Of a stretch of 64,000 nucleotides of DNA, positions 9,040 to 22,600 are shown piece by piece; within the stretch, counting starts at the first letter, position 1; the number at the start of each line of letters is the position of its first letter. Source of the DNA: Acheta domesticus (lineage: Eukaryota > Arthropoda > Insecta > Orthoptera > Gryllidae); NCBI GenBank assembly GCA_031308135.1, contig JAHLJT010002630.1, positions 98,190,141 to 98,254,140 of the forward strand, given 5' to 3'. The notes beneath the pieces are model-generated. The model saw only the letters and a list, made by a program, of their open reading frames with translations. It made no database searches and had not been told where the DNA came from. Both the position numbers and the translations under genes were made by a program.

Positions 9040-11480
9040 TCATGTCGGGAACTAGTGGTGCAAACTCTTTAACGCTCAATTAACAACACATACTTTCTCG
9101 CTTTATTTCTAACTTTTGCAATTTTCGAAAATTTAGAGATTTCGACAAAAATGAGACCTGAGCCATTCTGTTACGCGTCCTTTTTCTCCATCCACGGAAA
9201 AAATACGAAGAAAACATTTCGTCCAGTTTTTGAAAAAAATATATTTTTGTAAATTATATTAACTTCCAATTGCTCGCTCGAGGATTTCAGCCTCGAGTAC
9301 CGTGTCAAACAGCTCATTCGTTTTCGCATTACTGGCTATAGTTACATAGTATTGAAATATTTCAATTTCTGCCATACCAAAAACTCGGTTACAACTTGAA
9401 AAAGTCAAATTTAACCAATTCATATGAAGTGCCTGTGGTGTATACCTGCGTTTATTTCCATAGCGAGGAATAATAGACACTTCTAACTTTTACAGATGAA
9501 GCAAACATGAAAAATTTTAATTGTTATAGCATTCAGACACAATTCAAAAAAGCAAGAATAATTTCACACAAGCCTGTCTTCATTACATTAAAAGTGAGTT
9601 TTCAATTTCTGAATACCATAATCAGTGATAAAAACTTCTTAAGGAAACTAATGGTGCTAAAACAGCACGTACTTTCTTGCCTTTAGTAATAGTTATGTAA
9701 TACTATTTATACAATATTCCTCTCCAAACTAACACATATCAGTCATAATTTTTTGTAACACTTATTACAAATCGTATATTTGGTGAAAAAACTATATATT
9801 TTCAGCGAAATATCAACACAAATGTTATAATTACAACTTTTACATAAAGCTACATCATGTCCCAACAATGAGACGTAATTCAGAGAAATTCTGCTAAAGA
9901 TTTGCGGCGCGGAATGTCATTGTTGCATTCCAATCTGATATTCTCTGAAAGCTAGCAATTTTTATTTAATATATTTCAAATAGGTTTTAAATAACTTCTA
10001 AAGGATTAATGTGTAAAAATGGCGTAAGTATTATTCTTACACCATGTGTGTAAATATATAACAAAAGGTCCAATGTAAGAAACAAAGAAAAATTAAATAA
10101 TATATACATTCTAACTTTCCAACCGCCTGGAATTACGTTCACGAAGCACAGTAAATTCGGAGTGAGCGATCAGGTTTGTCACCAAATTACACAAAAAATA
10201 CTCATATTTTCAAAAAATTCAACATGACCTTATTTGAAGATGTTTTTGATAAACACATTTCATTAAGAAACTAGCGGCGGTACAGAATGGCACAGGCATT
10301 CCCGTATTAGTTTTTTATTTCCTTTGGTCTCGGCTAACTATTCGGACTTGCTGTATACTCTTGCCAGCTGCCATCTATCACCGCTCCAACTACATTTTTT
10401 GACATTTTTTAATTTTTCGTTTTTCTAATAGTAGAACGGAAATATTATTTGAAGGATATTAAAAAACAGTAAAACCTCGTCCTAACTGGCAATTTTCTTT
10501 GAAAAAATTGGAGCTGTTTTTAAGAAAATGGCGTTTAAGCGCTATTGTAAATGCGAAATTTGAAACTCTTTGACGCAGAAAATGTTTGAGGTTTCGAAAA
10601 AGTTTATTAAAAGTTATTTGAAGCACTCTAACTCACAAATACAACAGTGTTTACAAATTGCTGGAAATGTGCATGTTAACGGTGTGAGAGATCTTTAAAA
10701 AAATACATTTGTGTAATTTTTGAAAAAACAAATACCCAAATAATGAACATTACGTCATATTAAAGACTGCAATTAGTAGTATCCGCTCGAAATATATGAA
10801 GAAAAAATTATGTATAAAAAGCATTGCAGGCATAATTGCATGAAAACTACTAAAATTTATATATATTAAAGTACGTGACCTTAATGAAAGAACTCACTAT
10901 GGAGAACAAAACGTTTTTGAAGGAAAAATTTATATCCTCTATTTTGTATTGTAGGAAGCCGCCGTTTTAAATTCAAACTTGGGCAATTATCAAAAATTCA
11001 GAGTTAACCTTGAAAATCAGACCTATGCCACCTTTATAAGTATACTTTACCCTATTCTTACAAGAAATTTAAAGAAAAAATTTGGAACTGTTTTTGACAA
11101 AAGTTTGAAAATGTCCGGGGCTTCATCGCCTCGAGTGGAATCAGATTGACCGGGGAATATTCACTTTAGAATGAATCGTACGTATAGTTTAGGCGCTAGT
11201 GGTGTTCACGGACGGACGGACGTTAAAAAAAACACACTTTTTCGGTATCAGAGGACCCCAAAACGTGTATTTCCGTTAAAATCCCGAAATTAAAATTTCC
11301 GCATCATTACTTAACTTTCCCTATACTACGTATACTACTCCGTATGCACGTACGTATACGGAAAAGTAAAAGCCAAATAATCGACCAATAGTTATTTATG
11401 TCATGAGTCCTCTAAATGGGTCTTTAAGAACGATTCCGGAAGGTTAACTGAGAGACATAACATTTTTTATTAATACTCTG
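9040..11480. repeat. Worn copies of an unclassified dispersed repeat family
   Basis: Motif variants beginning AACTAGTGGTGC or AACTAATGGTGCTAAAACAG occur at 9051, 9648 and, weakly, 10272. The part at 11090-11390 (GGCTTCATCGCCTCG, ATTGACCGGGGAATATT, GCTAGTGGTGTT, CACGGACGGACGG) parallels 44500-44660, and the end carries the hairpin ACTTTCCCTATAC ... GTATACGGAAAAGTAAAA. No ORF above background. Confidence 0.5.
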
Positions 11481-12600
11481 TTAAAGAAATCTTTATAGGA
11501 CTGTCTCAGATTCAGTTTGAAAATGCCTCTGCTACATTTTTTTGTCAAACCATTATCTATCCATTTTTTTGTTGTGTGAGTTGTACTTCATCAAATTTCT
11601 ATACCATATGTTGAAGTTGTGATAAAAATGTTGCCATAATGGGTTGAAAGAAGTGCATTTATGAATATTCTTAAAAACTTATGACAAGCAGTTTGATTCA
11701 CTTATTCAGTCTACTTCCACTTTATTTTGATGTAGGTAACCACGATGAAACTTGAAACTGTTTAATACAGTTTTATTAATGTTTAATTTCAATTCATTTA
11801 TCAACAAAAAACTTTTAATTGATTTTAAAGATTCAATCAAATTAGATTCAAGATGACAATGATTTTGCCCACTTTTAATATACGATATAATTTTAAAAGT
11901 AAAAAATAGCATGAACATTATCTGGCCACTGACAAATTATATCACTGACAGGAATTATACAAATATTACATGATCACAAAGGAAGTAAAATAATAAAAAT
12001 TAGTATCTTTGTAAGCAAAATTTTTGCATAACCATCAAATAGCAGGAACCAAGTAGCATGTACGTGTTAACAAAATTTCTCACAAGACAGCACACACAAC
12101 GCTGGTTCCAATGACATCATGTTACTACTGAACTTGCTGCAAATTATAATTATGATGTCATGTCAACCAGTACAACTGAACAAACATTCATCTTACTGGC
12201 TACCGAAATACATCGTGGACTTGATAAAAGATAAATACATAGAAGATTCTGGTAGTGGTATAGCAGACCTTGCATAAAAAAAGAAATGAAATTCAACCAA
12301 AAAAATAAAATTTCTACTCGATGAATACAAATACAGTTCACTCAAGCAATTTTTAGCTTAAATTAGCATGGCTCACCTTTACGAACAAAGGTTTTAGTGG
12401 CGGCGGTGTAGATTTACTGCATGTAAAAGATCCTCAAGCCTAAATGACGCCTCTGAGCTAAATTCAAAATCACCTGTTTCGTCGCCCAAGGAATACCTTC
12501 TTTCTCCGCTAGTTGGGGAAAGGAGCGTAGCGAAATTTGCGTGGTCAGACGGAAGAGTAGGCCTCATGGCCTGAGTCTCACCACGTAAAATAAGGCATTA
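11481..12600. other. No gene recognised; possible retroelement 3' tail at the end
   Basis: AT-rich. The last 140 bases (from about 12460) are GC-richer and run directly into the ATTCA repeat, as the 3' end of a retroelement would. Confidence 0.4.
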
Positions 12601-12635
12601 ATTCAATTCAATTCAATTCAATTCAATTCAATTCA
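12601..12635 (+). repeat. (ATTCA)7 microsatellite
   Basis: Seven uninterrupted copies of a pentamer. Confidence 0.95.
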
Positions 12636-12639
12636 AAAA

Positions 12640-14100
12640 GGTTACCAGAGGGCAGCCTAGAACACTACCATTAAAATCTGGCACTAACATCATCTATACA
12701 AATGATAAGGCTTTTGCTTGACACTTTGTAAATACCTTTCAACCTGATCCAAAAATAAACCATAGTTTCATTGAGGGAATTTTAAACAGCATGAAGCAAC
12801 CTATATACACCATGGATGTAAGAAAAAAAATCTGTGTTCCCTAAAGAGCTTAAATGCACAAACTTGAAAATAGAAAAGTGGCAGGGCTATATTAAAAGAA
12901 TTGCCTAAATGTACAATTCCAGCAATAATAAATGCAAATAAATTAATTGCTTAGGTTATTACCCAAGCAATTGGAAAAAGGCAATAATTATTCCAAGAAA
13001 CAAAACAAATAAATGCCCACAGTACGAAACAAACCAAATAAATGCCTCTAGACAATTGTAGATCTATTACCTTCTTTGGCTTAAGTGTTTGATAGACTAA
13101 TTATAGTGGATAGATACATAAATTCTTATAAACTACAAAGGTCATACCTGACATCGTGTTTGGTTTTAGAGCAAATACAAAATTTTAAGTCACGGATTTT
13201 ATTGTTGAGTTTTTCATGAGAAAATGCACATGGCAGCTCAATTTCTGGATGAAACTGAATCTTTTGACAGAGACCGGCACCCAGGTCTGAAGTACAAATT
13301 CCGCCATCCGGGCTTTCCCAAATATCTTCAAAACATAATTGAAAGTGTTTTGCTGAACAGATCATTCAATATTAGAATATACGTCACCTTATTGAATAAA
13401 CACAAAATAACAGCTCGAGTTCCATAAGGCTCAGTGACAGCGTTATTTAAAATTCTTTATTTAAAATCTACCTTGCGGATTTCCCAGAAATTATGAATAC
13501 CAAACCAAACCTGTTTGCAGATAACATTGGCATCCTTTCACAAAGTTAAGAATTGATTATCATCCTGGAATTCCTACAAAATGAGTAAACACTTTTACTA
13601 AATGGACTGATAAATGGAGAATTCATATAAATCCAAAACCTTTCATCTTGAACACTGAACTGAACACAAGCTAAAATTTTTTCACTTAAAATATTTATAA
13701 CCCCTCCCGTTTTAATCATCAGTAACTATCGGGTCCTCTGGCTAAAACATAACCAACTTGCCAAACATCTAAGAGTCAAATTAGGAGAAGAAATATGGAC
13801 GAATTACATAGCAGATATTGCAAACAAAAGCTATTCAAAAATGGTCAAATTATACCAATTAATAAATAAAAACTCAACATTAAGAATATAAAATAGAGCA
13901 ACAATTTATAAGTAAATAACTCGTCTGTTACTCACCTACACATGTGGGGAGGCAAACACAGACATAAATAAATTAGAAATAATTCAAAACAAATTCCTAA
14001 GAGTGGTTACCAAAATTCCCTGGTTTATTCCTAATGCGCAAATCCAAAAGAAGTCAAAGTAGTTCCATTAAAGATAAACATATATTAAATTTAAAAAAAT
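12640..14100 (+). pseudogene. Degenerate Jockey-type LINE reverse transcriptase
   Basis: Translated fragments in shifting frames follow the order of a Jockey ORF2: FVNTFQPDP in the linker, YPSNWKKAIIIPRNK, FDR-HPGLKYKFRHPGFP followed by IIESVLLNRSFNIRI, LFADNIGILS at the position of the catalytic (Y/F)ADD box, and IIQNKFLRVVTKIPW in the C-terminal region. Many stops and frameshifts; the second Asp of the ADD box reads Asn. An old, dead copy inside the BTB-ZF last intron, opposite in strand to that gene. Confidence 0.75.
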
Positions 14101-14145
14101 AAAAATAAATAATAATAATAATAATAAAAATAAAAATAAAAAAGA
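14101..14145 (+). repeat. A-rich simple repeat at the 3' end of the LINE
   Basis: AATAAT and AAAAATA units; probably the decayed tail of the preceding LINE. Confidence 0.6.
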
Positions 14146-14424
14146 TGCAGGGAGAGTGACAAAGACAGAGCAGGACATCTGCCGGGTTCCACTAGTAACT
14201 GTGTATATCTGGTGTATATTCACAAGTGTGGTGTTAGTGCAATGCTATATTATTGTATTAAATGTAAATAGGAGCTGTACATATATTAAAACATAAGCTC
14301 AAGTAAGTGTACTTGTGCCCTGATCTGATGTAGACTCTTATGGGTTCATGTAATGTATATTTTGTAAATAATGACCCAAGAAAGGTTTATTCCTTGCCAA
14401 ACGTGTAGAAAAAAAACTCCAGCT
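14146..14424. other. No gene recognised
   Basis: Unique-looking intron sequence. Confidence 0.4.
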
Positions 14425-14432
14425 CTAATTTC

Positions 14433-15201
14433 CAGTGGCGTAGCGTGACTCACACGTTTGGGGATGCTGAACAATAACACACAAAATGTCACTATCAACT
14501 ACTTCATCTAACAGGCGAACGCAACACAAGGCAGATACACTGGGACTACTTCCACGATCTCGATTGCTTACGACGGTGTAGGCGCTTCCCACAAAATCCT
14601 CACAGCAGTCAGGGCTGCCGATGTCTTGAAAGCAAATTATACAATGGCTCAGCTTTAATTCTTATACGCGAATGGCAATAAGACCATTTGTTAATTTATA
14701 CATTGCAGACTTAAATAATATGTAATCTATTTAAGAGATAATACAATTTCTTGGATATTAATTAAGAAATAGTAGTCAGGCACTATTTCTACAGTTTGTA
14801 CCCATGACCAAGCGGGGACTCCCGAGTGAGAGAGAGAAAGATAATTTACTGAACGCCTGAAGTGTGCTGCGCTCTCGTGCACAAACGAGCTTCTTTCCGC
14901 AGTAGACTCTAGCGTAAAGCAGTCGGGTTTCTCTGGGCCAGGGGTGAAGAGGGGAGAGGGGGACCTCGCCATCTGCGCATGCGTCATTGCTCGTCGCAAT
15001 CTGGCGGCAGACGCTGAAGTATTTTAGCTTCCAACCAATCAGAGGCCAGCTTCAACAGCCCGCCGAATTCAATCATAGGAAATCAATTTTAAATTAATAC
15101 AAAACGTGTTTCGCTCAACAGACCACACCACTATACAGTATTTAAGGTTCTTATATACGGGGATGCTCAGCATCTCAGCGTCCCCTGACGCTACGCCACT
15201 G
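14433..15201 (+). mobile_element. Non-autonomous hAT element (769 bp), copy 1, with 8-bp target duplication
   Basis: Terminal inverted repeat CAGTGGCGTAGCGT at both ends, flanked by the perfect 8-base direct repeat CTAATTTC (14425-14432 and 15202-15209). About 90% similar to 24643-25428. A minus-strand ORF (14999-14727) starting MRRAMTHAQMARSPSP is conserved in the other copy but has no recognisable domain. Too short to encode a hAT transposase. Confidence 0.9.
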
Positions 15202-15209
15202 CTAATTTC

Positions 15210-15570
15210 ACTTTTAATTTCATGTAAGTATTAACATTAGAACCACCTGAACAAGTAACATACGCACAACCACCAAAGCGGTTATTCTGGCTGCTGCTTA
15301 CATTCCGAGAAAATAAACACTTTAGCAAACCTTTTACTATTATTCTTTCCGATACAGACTTATGAAAATCTTAACAATATGATGATTTTTAAATAAGAAA
15401 TTTCAAAGAATGAGATGTATGTAAATAATAAATAAGATAATTAATTAATTAATATTATTATATTTCTCTGTTCTGTTTATTAGAATATACATCATTTTAC
15501 TGTTACTTTACTGTTGCTCATTTGTTTACAAATTTATTTATTTTAGATATAATTCTGCTTTGGTATTGTT
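15210..15570. other. No gene recognised
   Basis: AT-rich spacer between the hAT and piggyBac remnants. Confidence 0.5.
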
Positions 15571-15955
15571 CTATTTACATGCAATGCAAGTTATTAACTT
15601 CACAACATTATTTGTGCATGTTCCGCAAACGCGTTTCTTGCATTTCCAGCAAAGTTCAATTGTTTTGTTGCGACACTTTTTCATTTGACACTGTTGTCTT
15701 CTTTTAGTTTTCTTCAACATCTCCATCTCTTTCTCTTCTACCTCCATTTTATCTTCTCTTCCTCCCTGCATGCTGCCTGCCAGATTTCTGGAATTCATGT
15801 ACCCGGTGCGTCGTTCGTCTGCAAGTGTCAGAATAAAATGTCTTCGGATTATTGTACTTCCTATCACAGCCTTGAAAATTATCCATGAATTGACGGCTGC
15901 TAAATTAAGTATGTTGTGAAAAACATGAAATGGCCATTAACGGGTATCAGAATTA
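15571..15955 (-). pseudogene. C-terminal remnant of a piggyBac-type transposase
   Basis: Reading the minus strand from about 15955: WPFHVFHNILNLAAVNSW, then IIFK, a GS-IIRRHFILTLADE stretch, a low-complexity acidic/lysine linker, and a Cys-rich tail (CQMKKC, CWKCKKRVCGTC, CIAC) ending at TAG 15571-15573. This order (second half of the DDE domain, then a cross-brace-like Cys domain) is that of piggyBac (DDE_Tnp_1_7) proteins. A TAA precedes the WPF motif and no N-terminal half is visible, so it is a fragment. Confidence 0.75.
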
Positions 15956-16140
15956 ACTGAATATAATCTTGACATTATAACACATCAATGGTTAATTTAG
16001 TCTTATTGTAGAACACTGACTTGGGGTCTTTTTTTGGTATTTTTTCCTAAGTGAACATCTGAATGCATGGTACTGTACAGAAAAGCATTTTAACTGAGTT
16101 TCCCCTGGTAAACTATTAGTGTATTTGTCTTCATTCTTTA
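15956..16140. other. Spacer
   Basis: No feature seen. Confidence 0.4.
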
Positions 16141-18717
16141 CCAAAACCCTAGAGGACTCAGAACAAAGGTAAATGATGTTTACATTAGCATTCTCAGCTA
16201 CAACTATGATCTCATATTTCCAACAGAAACCTGGTTATCCTAATCAATATACAGACAGCCCTGAACTATGTACCAATAGTTACAATGTTTTTTCACAAAG
16301 AAGGGGATACGAAAAGAGAAGGTGGCTTTTTAATTGCAATATGTAATGATTTTCCTATCACTGAATTTGAATTACATAATGTATATTTCTAGGTACTTGT
16401 ACTAAAAGTGACAGTTCACATAAGTAAATATTATTTTGTTAATACGTATTTTCTCTCTAATTCTAAAAGAGAGAGTTATCAATTATTTTACAAATCAATT
16501 TCAAATCTCCCTGATGTTTTATAGTAAACTTACAATCATTGGAGATTTCAATTTGCCCAATGTATTTGACTGTTCATAACTTGTTAAATGTATACTCAGT
16601 GAAATATCTCTTTCTGACTTATCAGCATTTCACAATTTATTATCTATGAATAATGTTCTAAATAAGAGTTTCCAAACACTTGATTTACTTTTAATAATAT
16701 ATCAAAGAGTTTAGAAATCTCTGAATGTGTTGATTCCTTTTCAAAAGAAGAGAAGTATCATCTATCTTTGTTACTTAAATTATGTGTGAAAGACAACCAA
16801 TTTGTCAACACTTCAAAACATTCTCCTAGTTCAGTTCTATACTTTAAAAGATCTCATTTTATGAAAATCTTTTCTGATATCAAACAAGTGGGATAAATCC
16901 CAATGAAGCTGTTTATCTCTTCTATGACAATTTGAACTGTTTCTTGAATAAATTTGCACTGAAAAAAATTTTTAACAGCAACAAATATTATCCTCCTTGG
17001 TTTACAAAAGATATCACACTGAATTTAAAACTTAAGGAAAAGCCTGTTCTGAAAAATAAATAAATAAATAATAATAATAATAATAATAATAATATACTTT
17101 TCACACAAGAAACTTAAATATACAGAATTAAGAAGGTTAACAAAGTTAATTATCAATGATGCTTATCTAAATTATATTAGAAATCTAGAGAATAACTTCA
17201 TATCCTTAATTATTTTGGAACTATTAAAAAAAACTGTAAATCCCATATTATGACTTTTGAAAATAATCCATTAAATAGATTAGGAGATATAGATTATGAA
17301 GATATAGCTAATGGCTTTATTACTTGGCATTTCAAATCTGTTCACGCTTCTCACGGACCAGTTCGTGACCATACTCTTGATTCTTCTGTTATGGAGGTTT
17401 CTAAATCCATTAATTATCAACACTATTGTTTATGATACAATTTGAGTTGCTACAAAAAAAAACAACTATTGGTAGAGATTCTATTGGTAAAAATTGGAAA
17501 TTCTATTGGTAAAAAAATAGAGATTCTATTGGTTTATCACTATTTATACTCTAAGTTTGCTATGATGCATTATCCTATCCTACACACACCATTTACTATC
17601 TTAATTTGAAGTTTGGAAACTTTCCTGGAGTATGGAAACTTGTAGTGTGTGTTCAATACATGAAAGTGGCACAAATACAAAAATTGAAAATTATAGACTA
17701 ATAGCTGTACATTCTTCTCTAGTTCAAGTTTTCAAAAAATAATATATGTTACATTTTTAAACATATCAAATGTTACTATCTGATATTAAACTTGAATTCA
17801 TCTACCACAAATCGTGTAAATTTTGTTCAGTTTGCTTTGAAGAGCTTAGATTGTTGAGTTCAAGTTGATATTATTTACACAGACTTTTCTAAAGCATTTG
17901 ACAATATCAATCACAGTATACTATTATCTACATTGTCTTTTTTCAGATTTTCAAAACACACTAAAATTAAGAAGTTCTTATTTAACAAAAAGCAATATGT
18001 TAAATTTCAATTGCACAAATCATTCACAAGTGCTCATATGACTCTCAAGTGCCTCATCTAGGGCGGCTATTATCTCAAACATCTGTAATTCAAAATTTTT
18101 ACTTTTTGTCAATGATTCAACATTTTTTAAGCCAGTAGAAGATGAAAAATATTTAAAAAATGGAAGTTTAAAATAAATGTCATTGATGGAGAATTATTAT
18201 TCAAAATTCTGAAAGTCCCAATGAGACTACAAGTTTGATACTCCTCTTTAATCATCTTATGTGCACTAAATTGGAACAGATTTCACTTATTTAGTCACCT
18301 TATTAATCCCTTAGTAATCACACTGAAAATCTTAAAAAACAATTTTTGAGGTATTTATGAGGTAAATGTACCAGCAATCTGTTCATAAAATAACTTATAA
18401 TATTTTAGTTAAAATATTTGACTATTCCTGCCAATCAAAGAGTTTGCTGAACAAATATTTTTATTCAAAATTGTCTTTGGCTTATCATAGCGTTGCATCA
18501 CGGTGTTAAGATTGTTGTTTTATGCTTGAGCAACAAATTTAGGGGTCATGAATTATTATACTCTAAGAAACCAAGTACATTAACACATAAACATTTATTA
18601 CTGTTGAGAATATTTTCTAAATTCAATGAAGTGAGTGAAACGTGGGATCTGGACTTCAGTGTTTCTTCTTCAAATTATAAGCAAAATTTGAATAAAATAT
18701 TGAAACAGTATTAAATA
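16141..18717 (+). pseudogene. Degenerate non-LTR retrotransposon (LINE) with endonuclease and RT traces
   Basis: Endonuclease traces: N-RGLRTK near 16150, TETWLS near 16227, and IIGDFNLPN near 16535. RT traces: IENYRLIAVHSS near 17685 and DIIYTDFSKAFDNINHS near 17870, matching the conserved RT boxes of Jockey/CR1-like LINEs. Frames are interrupted by indels, and a TAA microsatellite sits at about 17058-17093. The 73-residue ORF at 18493-18711 may be its C-terminal tail. Confidence 0.7.
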
Positions 18718-21404
18718 TGGATTAATTAATTTTAGTATAACTTGCTATTATGTTCCTGATTTTTTTATTTTTAAGGTTTGCCATTTCTGTTGTATTTTAT
18801 TGGTGTTTTATTCATTTGTTTTATATAATATCTTTGCATTATCTTTATTTTCATGGTTTCCTTCTCTTTTCAATAGTGCACTTAAAAAGGTCTGTTTTAT
18901 CTTCTGTCTTTCCATGATATCAGTGATCTTTTCTGTAATACCTGCTGTCATTGGGAGTTAAAACCTTAGAATTTATCAAAACCTATTTCTACCCATTGTT
19001 TCAATGAAGAATGAGGAGTCCCTGTTTTTTCAATCACACTACTCTTATCTCTAATCTTATTTCTATGTTTTGGGCATCCCTTAGAGCCTCCCTTTAGAGC
19101 TGTTTAGAGCATCCCTTCCATATAACAAATAAATTAATATAATACTTCTAAACTCAATTTCTGTGCATCATTTCCAATCATTGTTCTGGGTTCTGTTTTG
19201 GTACATTTTTTCACATATGATTCAGCATATGTATAAACATCACGCATTCAATACACAGTCTTAAAAAACATTTCTCTTGAAATTTTGCAGTAGGACTTTC
19301 TTTATTGTTCAAAATACTGTGCAGAGCAATCGTTCCACAAGGACAAACATCAAAGTCAGCTGTTAAACTGTCTTATCCTAGGAATTTTGAGTGTGCATTA
19401 GGAAGTAAAGTCTCATTGTGATTTTTCCTTCTACAGCAAGGCTGGCTTAGTAAAGATGCAGGAGTAACCTCTTCAGAAACATTCGACCACCTCTCACCAA
19501 GGTTAGATTAAGCATTTGATCCAGCCCAGGCCCATTCTGTATGAAAAGAGGATTGTAATTATATTACTATTTTGTATTTCCTCTTAAGAATATAGTCAAA
19601 AAATAAAAGTAAAATAATTATAATAATAAAATAATCATAATAAATAAATCAATAATGTCTGAATTTCGAAGCAAGCACCAAGTCACATTATGAAAGCATG
19701 TTGTATTGGGACTTGATGATGATGATAATAAATAATAATAATAATAATAATAATAATAGCAATAATAATAAAAAAATAATACCATCCATAAGTGGATTAT
19801 CAGAAGAGTAGTCTTCATTCTCTGAACTGATGCTCTCTTTACTGTTCTGCAAGATGGTATTCTCCATCTACTGGATTCTCTGTATCTGAAGCATCTGCTA
19901 ATTCTGATAAATCTGATAATCTTCAGGCATATTATTCAAAACCACCAGCATTTCCTCATCTGTGAGAAGCTTTTGCCAAGACATGTTTGCTTTTCAAAGC
20001 TCATTCTTCAAATAAACTGTCACCAATACACAAGAACACACCATTGTATGAATACATTGTTGGCTATAAGGTTTCAATTTGAACTGCAGTCATTCAATAT
20101 TTTAGAAACTCTATTACAGAAACATGTTTATTCTTGAAGAGTAACATTTACAAGTTAGTGGTCTTGATGACAACCTGGCAATTCATAAGTAGTGAATAAC
20201 TCTAAAACTAATTAGTTGAATATAACATTACTGTGCCTATCTGTTCTTTGAAATAACTTTAGGAAAACTCATAAATATACAATAATGAAATATGAAAATT
20301 GACAGAGATATAAAAATGAAAAGGCTGTCAAAATGTCCAGTCAGTGGTTCTAGTGTTAACTGTAATCAGAATTTCTTTCTTTCAAATTTGTTCATGAATT
20401 GAAGAATATTGTTTTAGAAATGGATCGAGATATTTTGCTGACATTTTGTCTCCTTTTATTAGACTCATGAGCCCCAACTGACTGGGCCAAATTTTATCAC
20501 TGCATGTCTTTAATATGAATTCATGATTTTTTGCTACCCTGGATTGACGACATTTGATCTGGAGAAAACATTGCTACTTCAAAAATTAACGTCTATAAGA
20601 GAAACATATTTATGTACAATGTTGGATATCACTCCTTCAATTGAATGGGCATATGTTCACAAGAGATGAAACCAAAGAAAGGGATGGCCAAGAACTATCT
20701 ACATGTGTTGTAAATGTAAAGCTCCTTGAATCCAAGCAAACCATAAAAAGAACATTATTTTTGAATAATTCTGATAGCAGTAAAATAATATACCAAAACT
20801 TTAGAATGGTTCTAATTCTCTTGAAGAACATGAGCAATTCCCAAAAGAAAACAAAAATGATTGATCACAAATTTGTTGAACCTGGGTAATCATACTGTTC
20901 AAGTGACAATGATTTTGGTTTAAAGAAAGCTCTCTTCCAATATGATATTTCTAGACTTCATTGTTTAGATATAGTAAAAAACTGACAAAACAAAGTCAGA
21001 AACAAAGACAAAACAAAGTCACTTTTAAGAAAACTGTTACGCTGTCACTGAATTCTACTCGGTAAATTTAAACAAAAAGGCATCTATTAAAATCGTCTAA
21101 AATTAAACAAAAAGTTATCCTGTAGCTGTTGAACAACAGAAAATGTTTACCAACAGAAGGCAAGAATCATTTAATACAAATAATATAATAGATTTGTTTC
21201 TCATGCTGATGTGCTAATATTAAAAACTTGCCTGAAAGGGTTAAGCTGTGGATTTTGCCTATTTGATATTTTTTTCAGGGTTCATATGCTTTCTAGATTT
21301 CCACATTCCCTGACTTTTCCAGGTTTTCCAGTCACAATAAAAATTTGTACAGTTTTGTTCATAAATTATTAGACAATAATTTATAAACAAATAGATAACT
21401 AGTG
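18718..21404. other. AT-rich intron sequence, no gene recognised
   Basis: Only short ORFs without family motifs. A TAA-type simple repeat lies at about 19724-19770. Confidence 0.5.
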
Positions 21405-21765
21405 CACACGTACAAGAACTCTAGCATGCTATATCCCACCCTCTTCCTTATTTTTCCATTTCCATATTAAGCCTGTAATATAAATTTTTTTTTAAGACTC
21501 TCTTATCCTAGATCACTTATTCTATATGTCACCTTGTAATTGATAAGAATATAATACACCCTTTTCAATACAAACTATTCTTATTTAACTTTATTATCAA
21601 GCAAAAGGCATGCCCATGTAATTCAATCGCAGAGAATACTAAGTAATTAGTAGTTTCATATACAGTTGCAGATTCTAGAGGCTCTGAACAGGTGGGGTAG
21701 AATTGAGAAGCATCGAACCAACAAAAATGTAATAGAATGGTCAAGGAGATTGCAATGATAGAATG
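21405..21765 (+). repeat. Dispersed repeat family B, copy 1
   Basis: About 85-90% similar to 62625-63035 in the same orientation: CCTCTTCCTTATTTTTCC, ACAAACTATTCTTATTTAAC, GGCATGCCCATGTAATTC, CAGTTGCAGATTCTA, GAATGGTCAAG are shared. No coding capacity. Confidence 0.85.
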
Positions 21766-21939
21766 GTATAAAGCAATGAATATTTAAGGATTTATTCTTT
21801 TATGTGTAATGAGACCGTTTTTAAAGTTTTCACATCTTAAAAAAAAAAACATTTTTAACTTGAATTTTTGTTTAAAAATTTAAATTTTTTTTATTACATT
21901 GTTTAATTATTTTTTCTTCAAAACGCACAATATTATGAG

Positions 21940-22420
21940 TAAATGTATATCCCAGTACCAACCTTCTAACATCCTGGAACTTTCACTAAAATTCCTGATA
22001 TCACTGACAATGGATTTAAATTCTGAAATTGTTCATATTATAACTGTTTGATTTTTAACGTGTGCAGGAAGTTCATTAAACTTAACTCGATATCGATTAA
22101 TTCAATGAACTAAATGGAAGGCTAAGAAGTTCCTTTCCTCTTCTACTACACCATGTGTAAGAAAAAGACCATGTTATGTCACCCCTACTATTTCTACGGC
22201 AGTTTTCACCAATATCATAAGTTATTTGTAATACTAGTGTTAGTTTTAAATTATTGAATAAAAAATATTCATCTTAAGTACATCATCAATTTTGGCAGAC
22301 TTAAAATCCTGGCATTTAAAGGTTGGAGGATACCATCATCCTGGTAGATGTACAAGTTTATCTTTATTAAAAACGTGGTAAAAGAATCAGGATTTTGGCA
22401 ACACTGATTCTGATGTATCA
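21940..22420 (+). repeat. Dispersed repeat family A, copy 2
   Basis: Matches the reverse complement of 2380-2860. See that entry for landmarks. Confidence 0.7.
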
Positions 22421-22502
22421 AATTTAATATTTCTCAGAACAAATATAGCCAGTGACAATCAGCAGTATACTTTGATTTATTTCAAGCTGCACTTGGTTGG
22501 TT

Positions 22503-22600
22503 GTCAGCTATTACAGGGTCATCCAATCGGAAGCTTACAAATCACTACAGTGACGTCACTCCTGTGACACTCCAGATTGGATGTCACTATAACAGCTGAT
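22503..22600. repeat. Inverted-repeat element, possible small MITE
   Basis: GTCAGCTATTACAGGGTCAT and the reverse complement of the right arm ATCAGCTGTTATAGTGACAT align over about 30 bases including the inner CATCCAATC. Roughly 100 bp overall. Confidence 0.5.
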
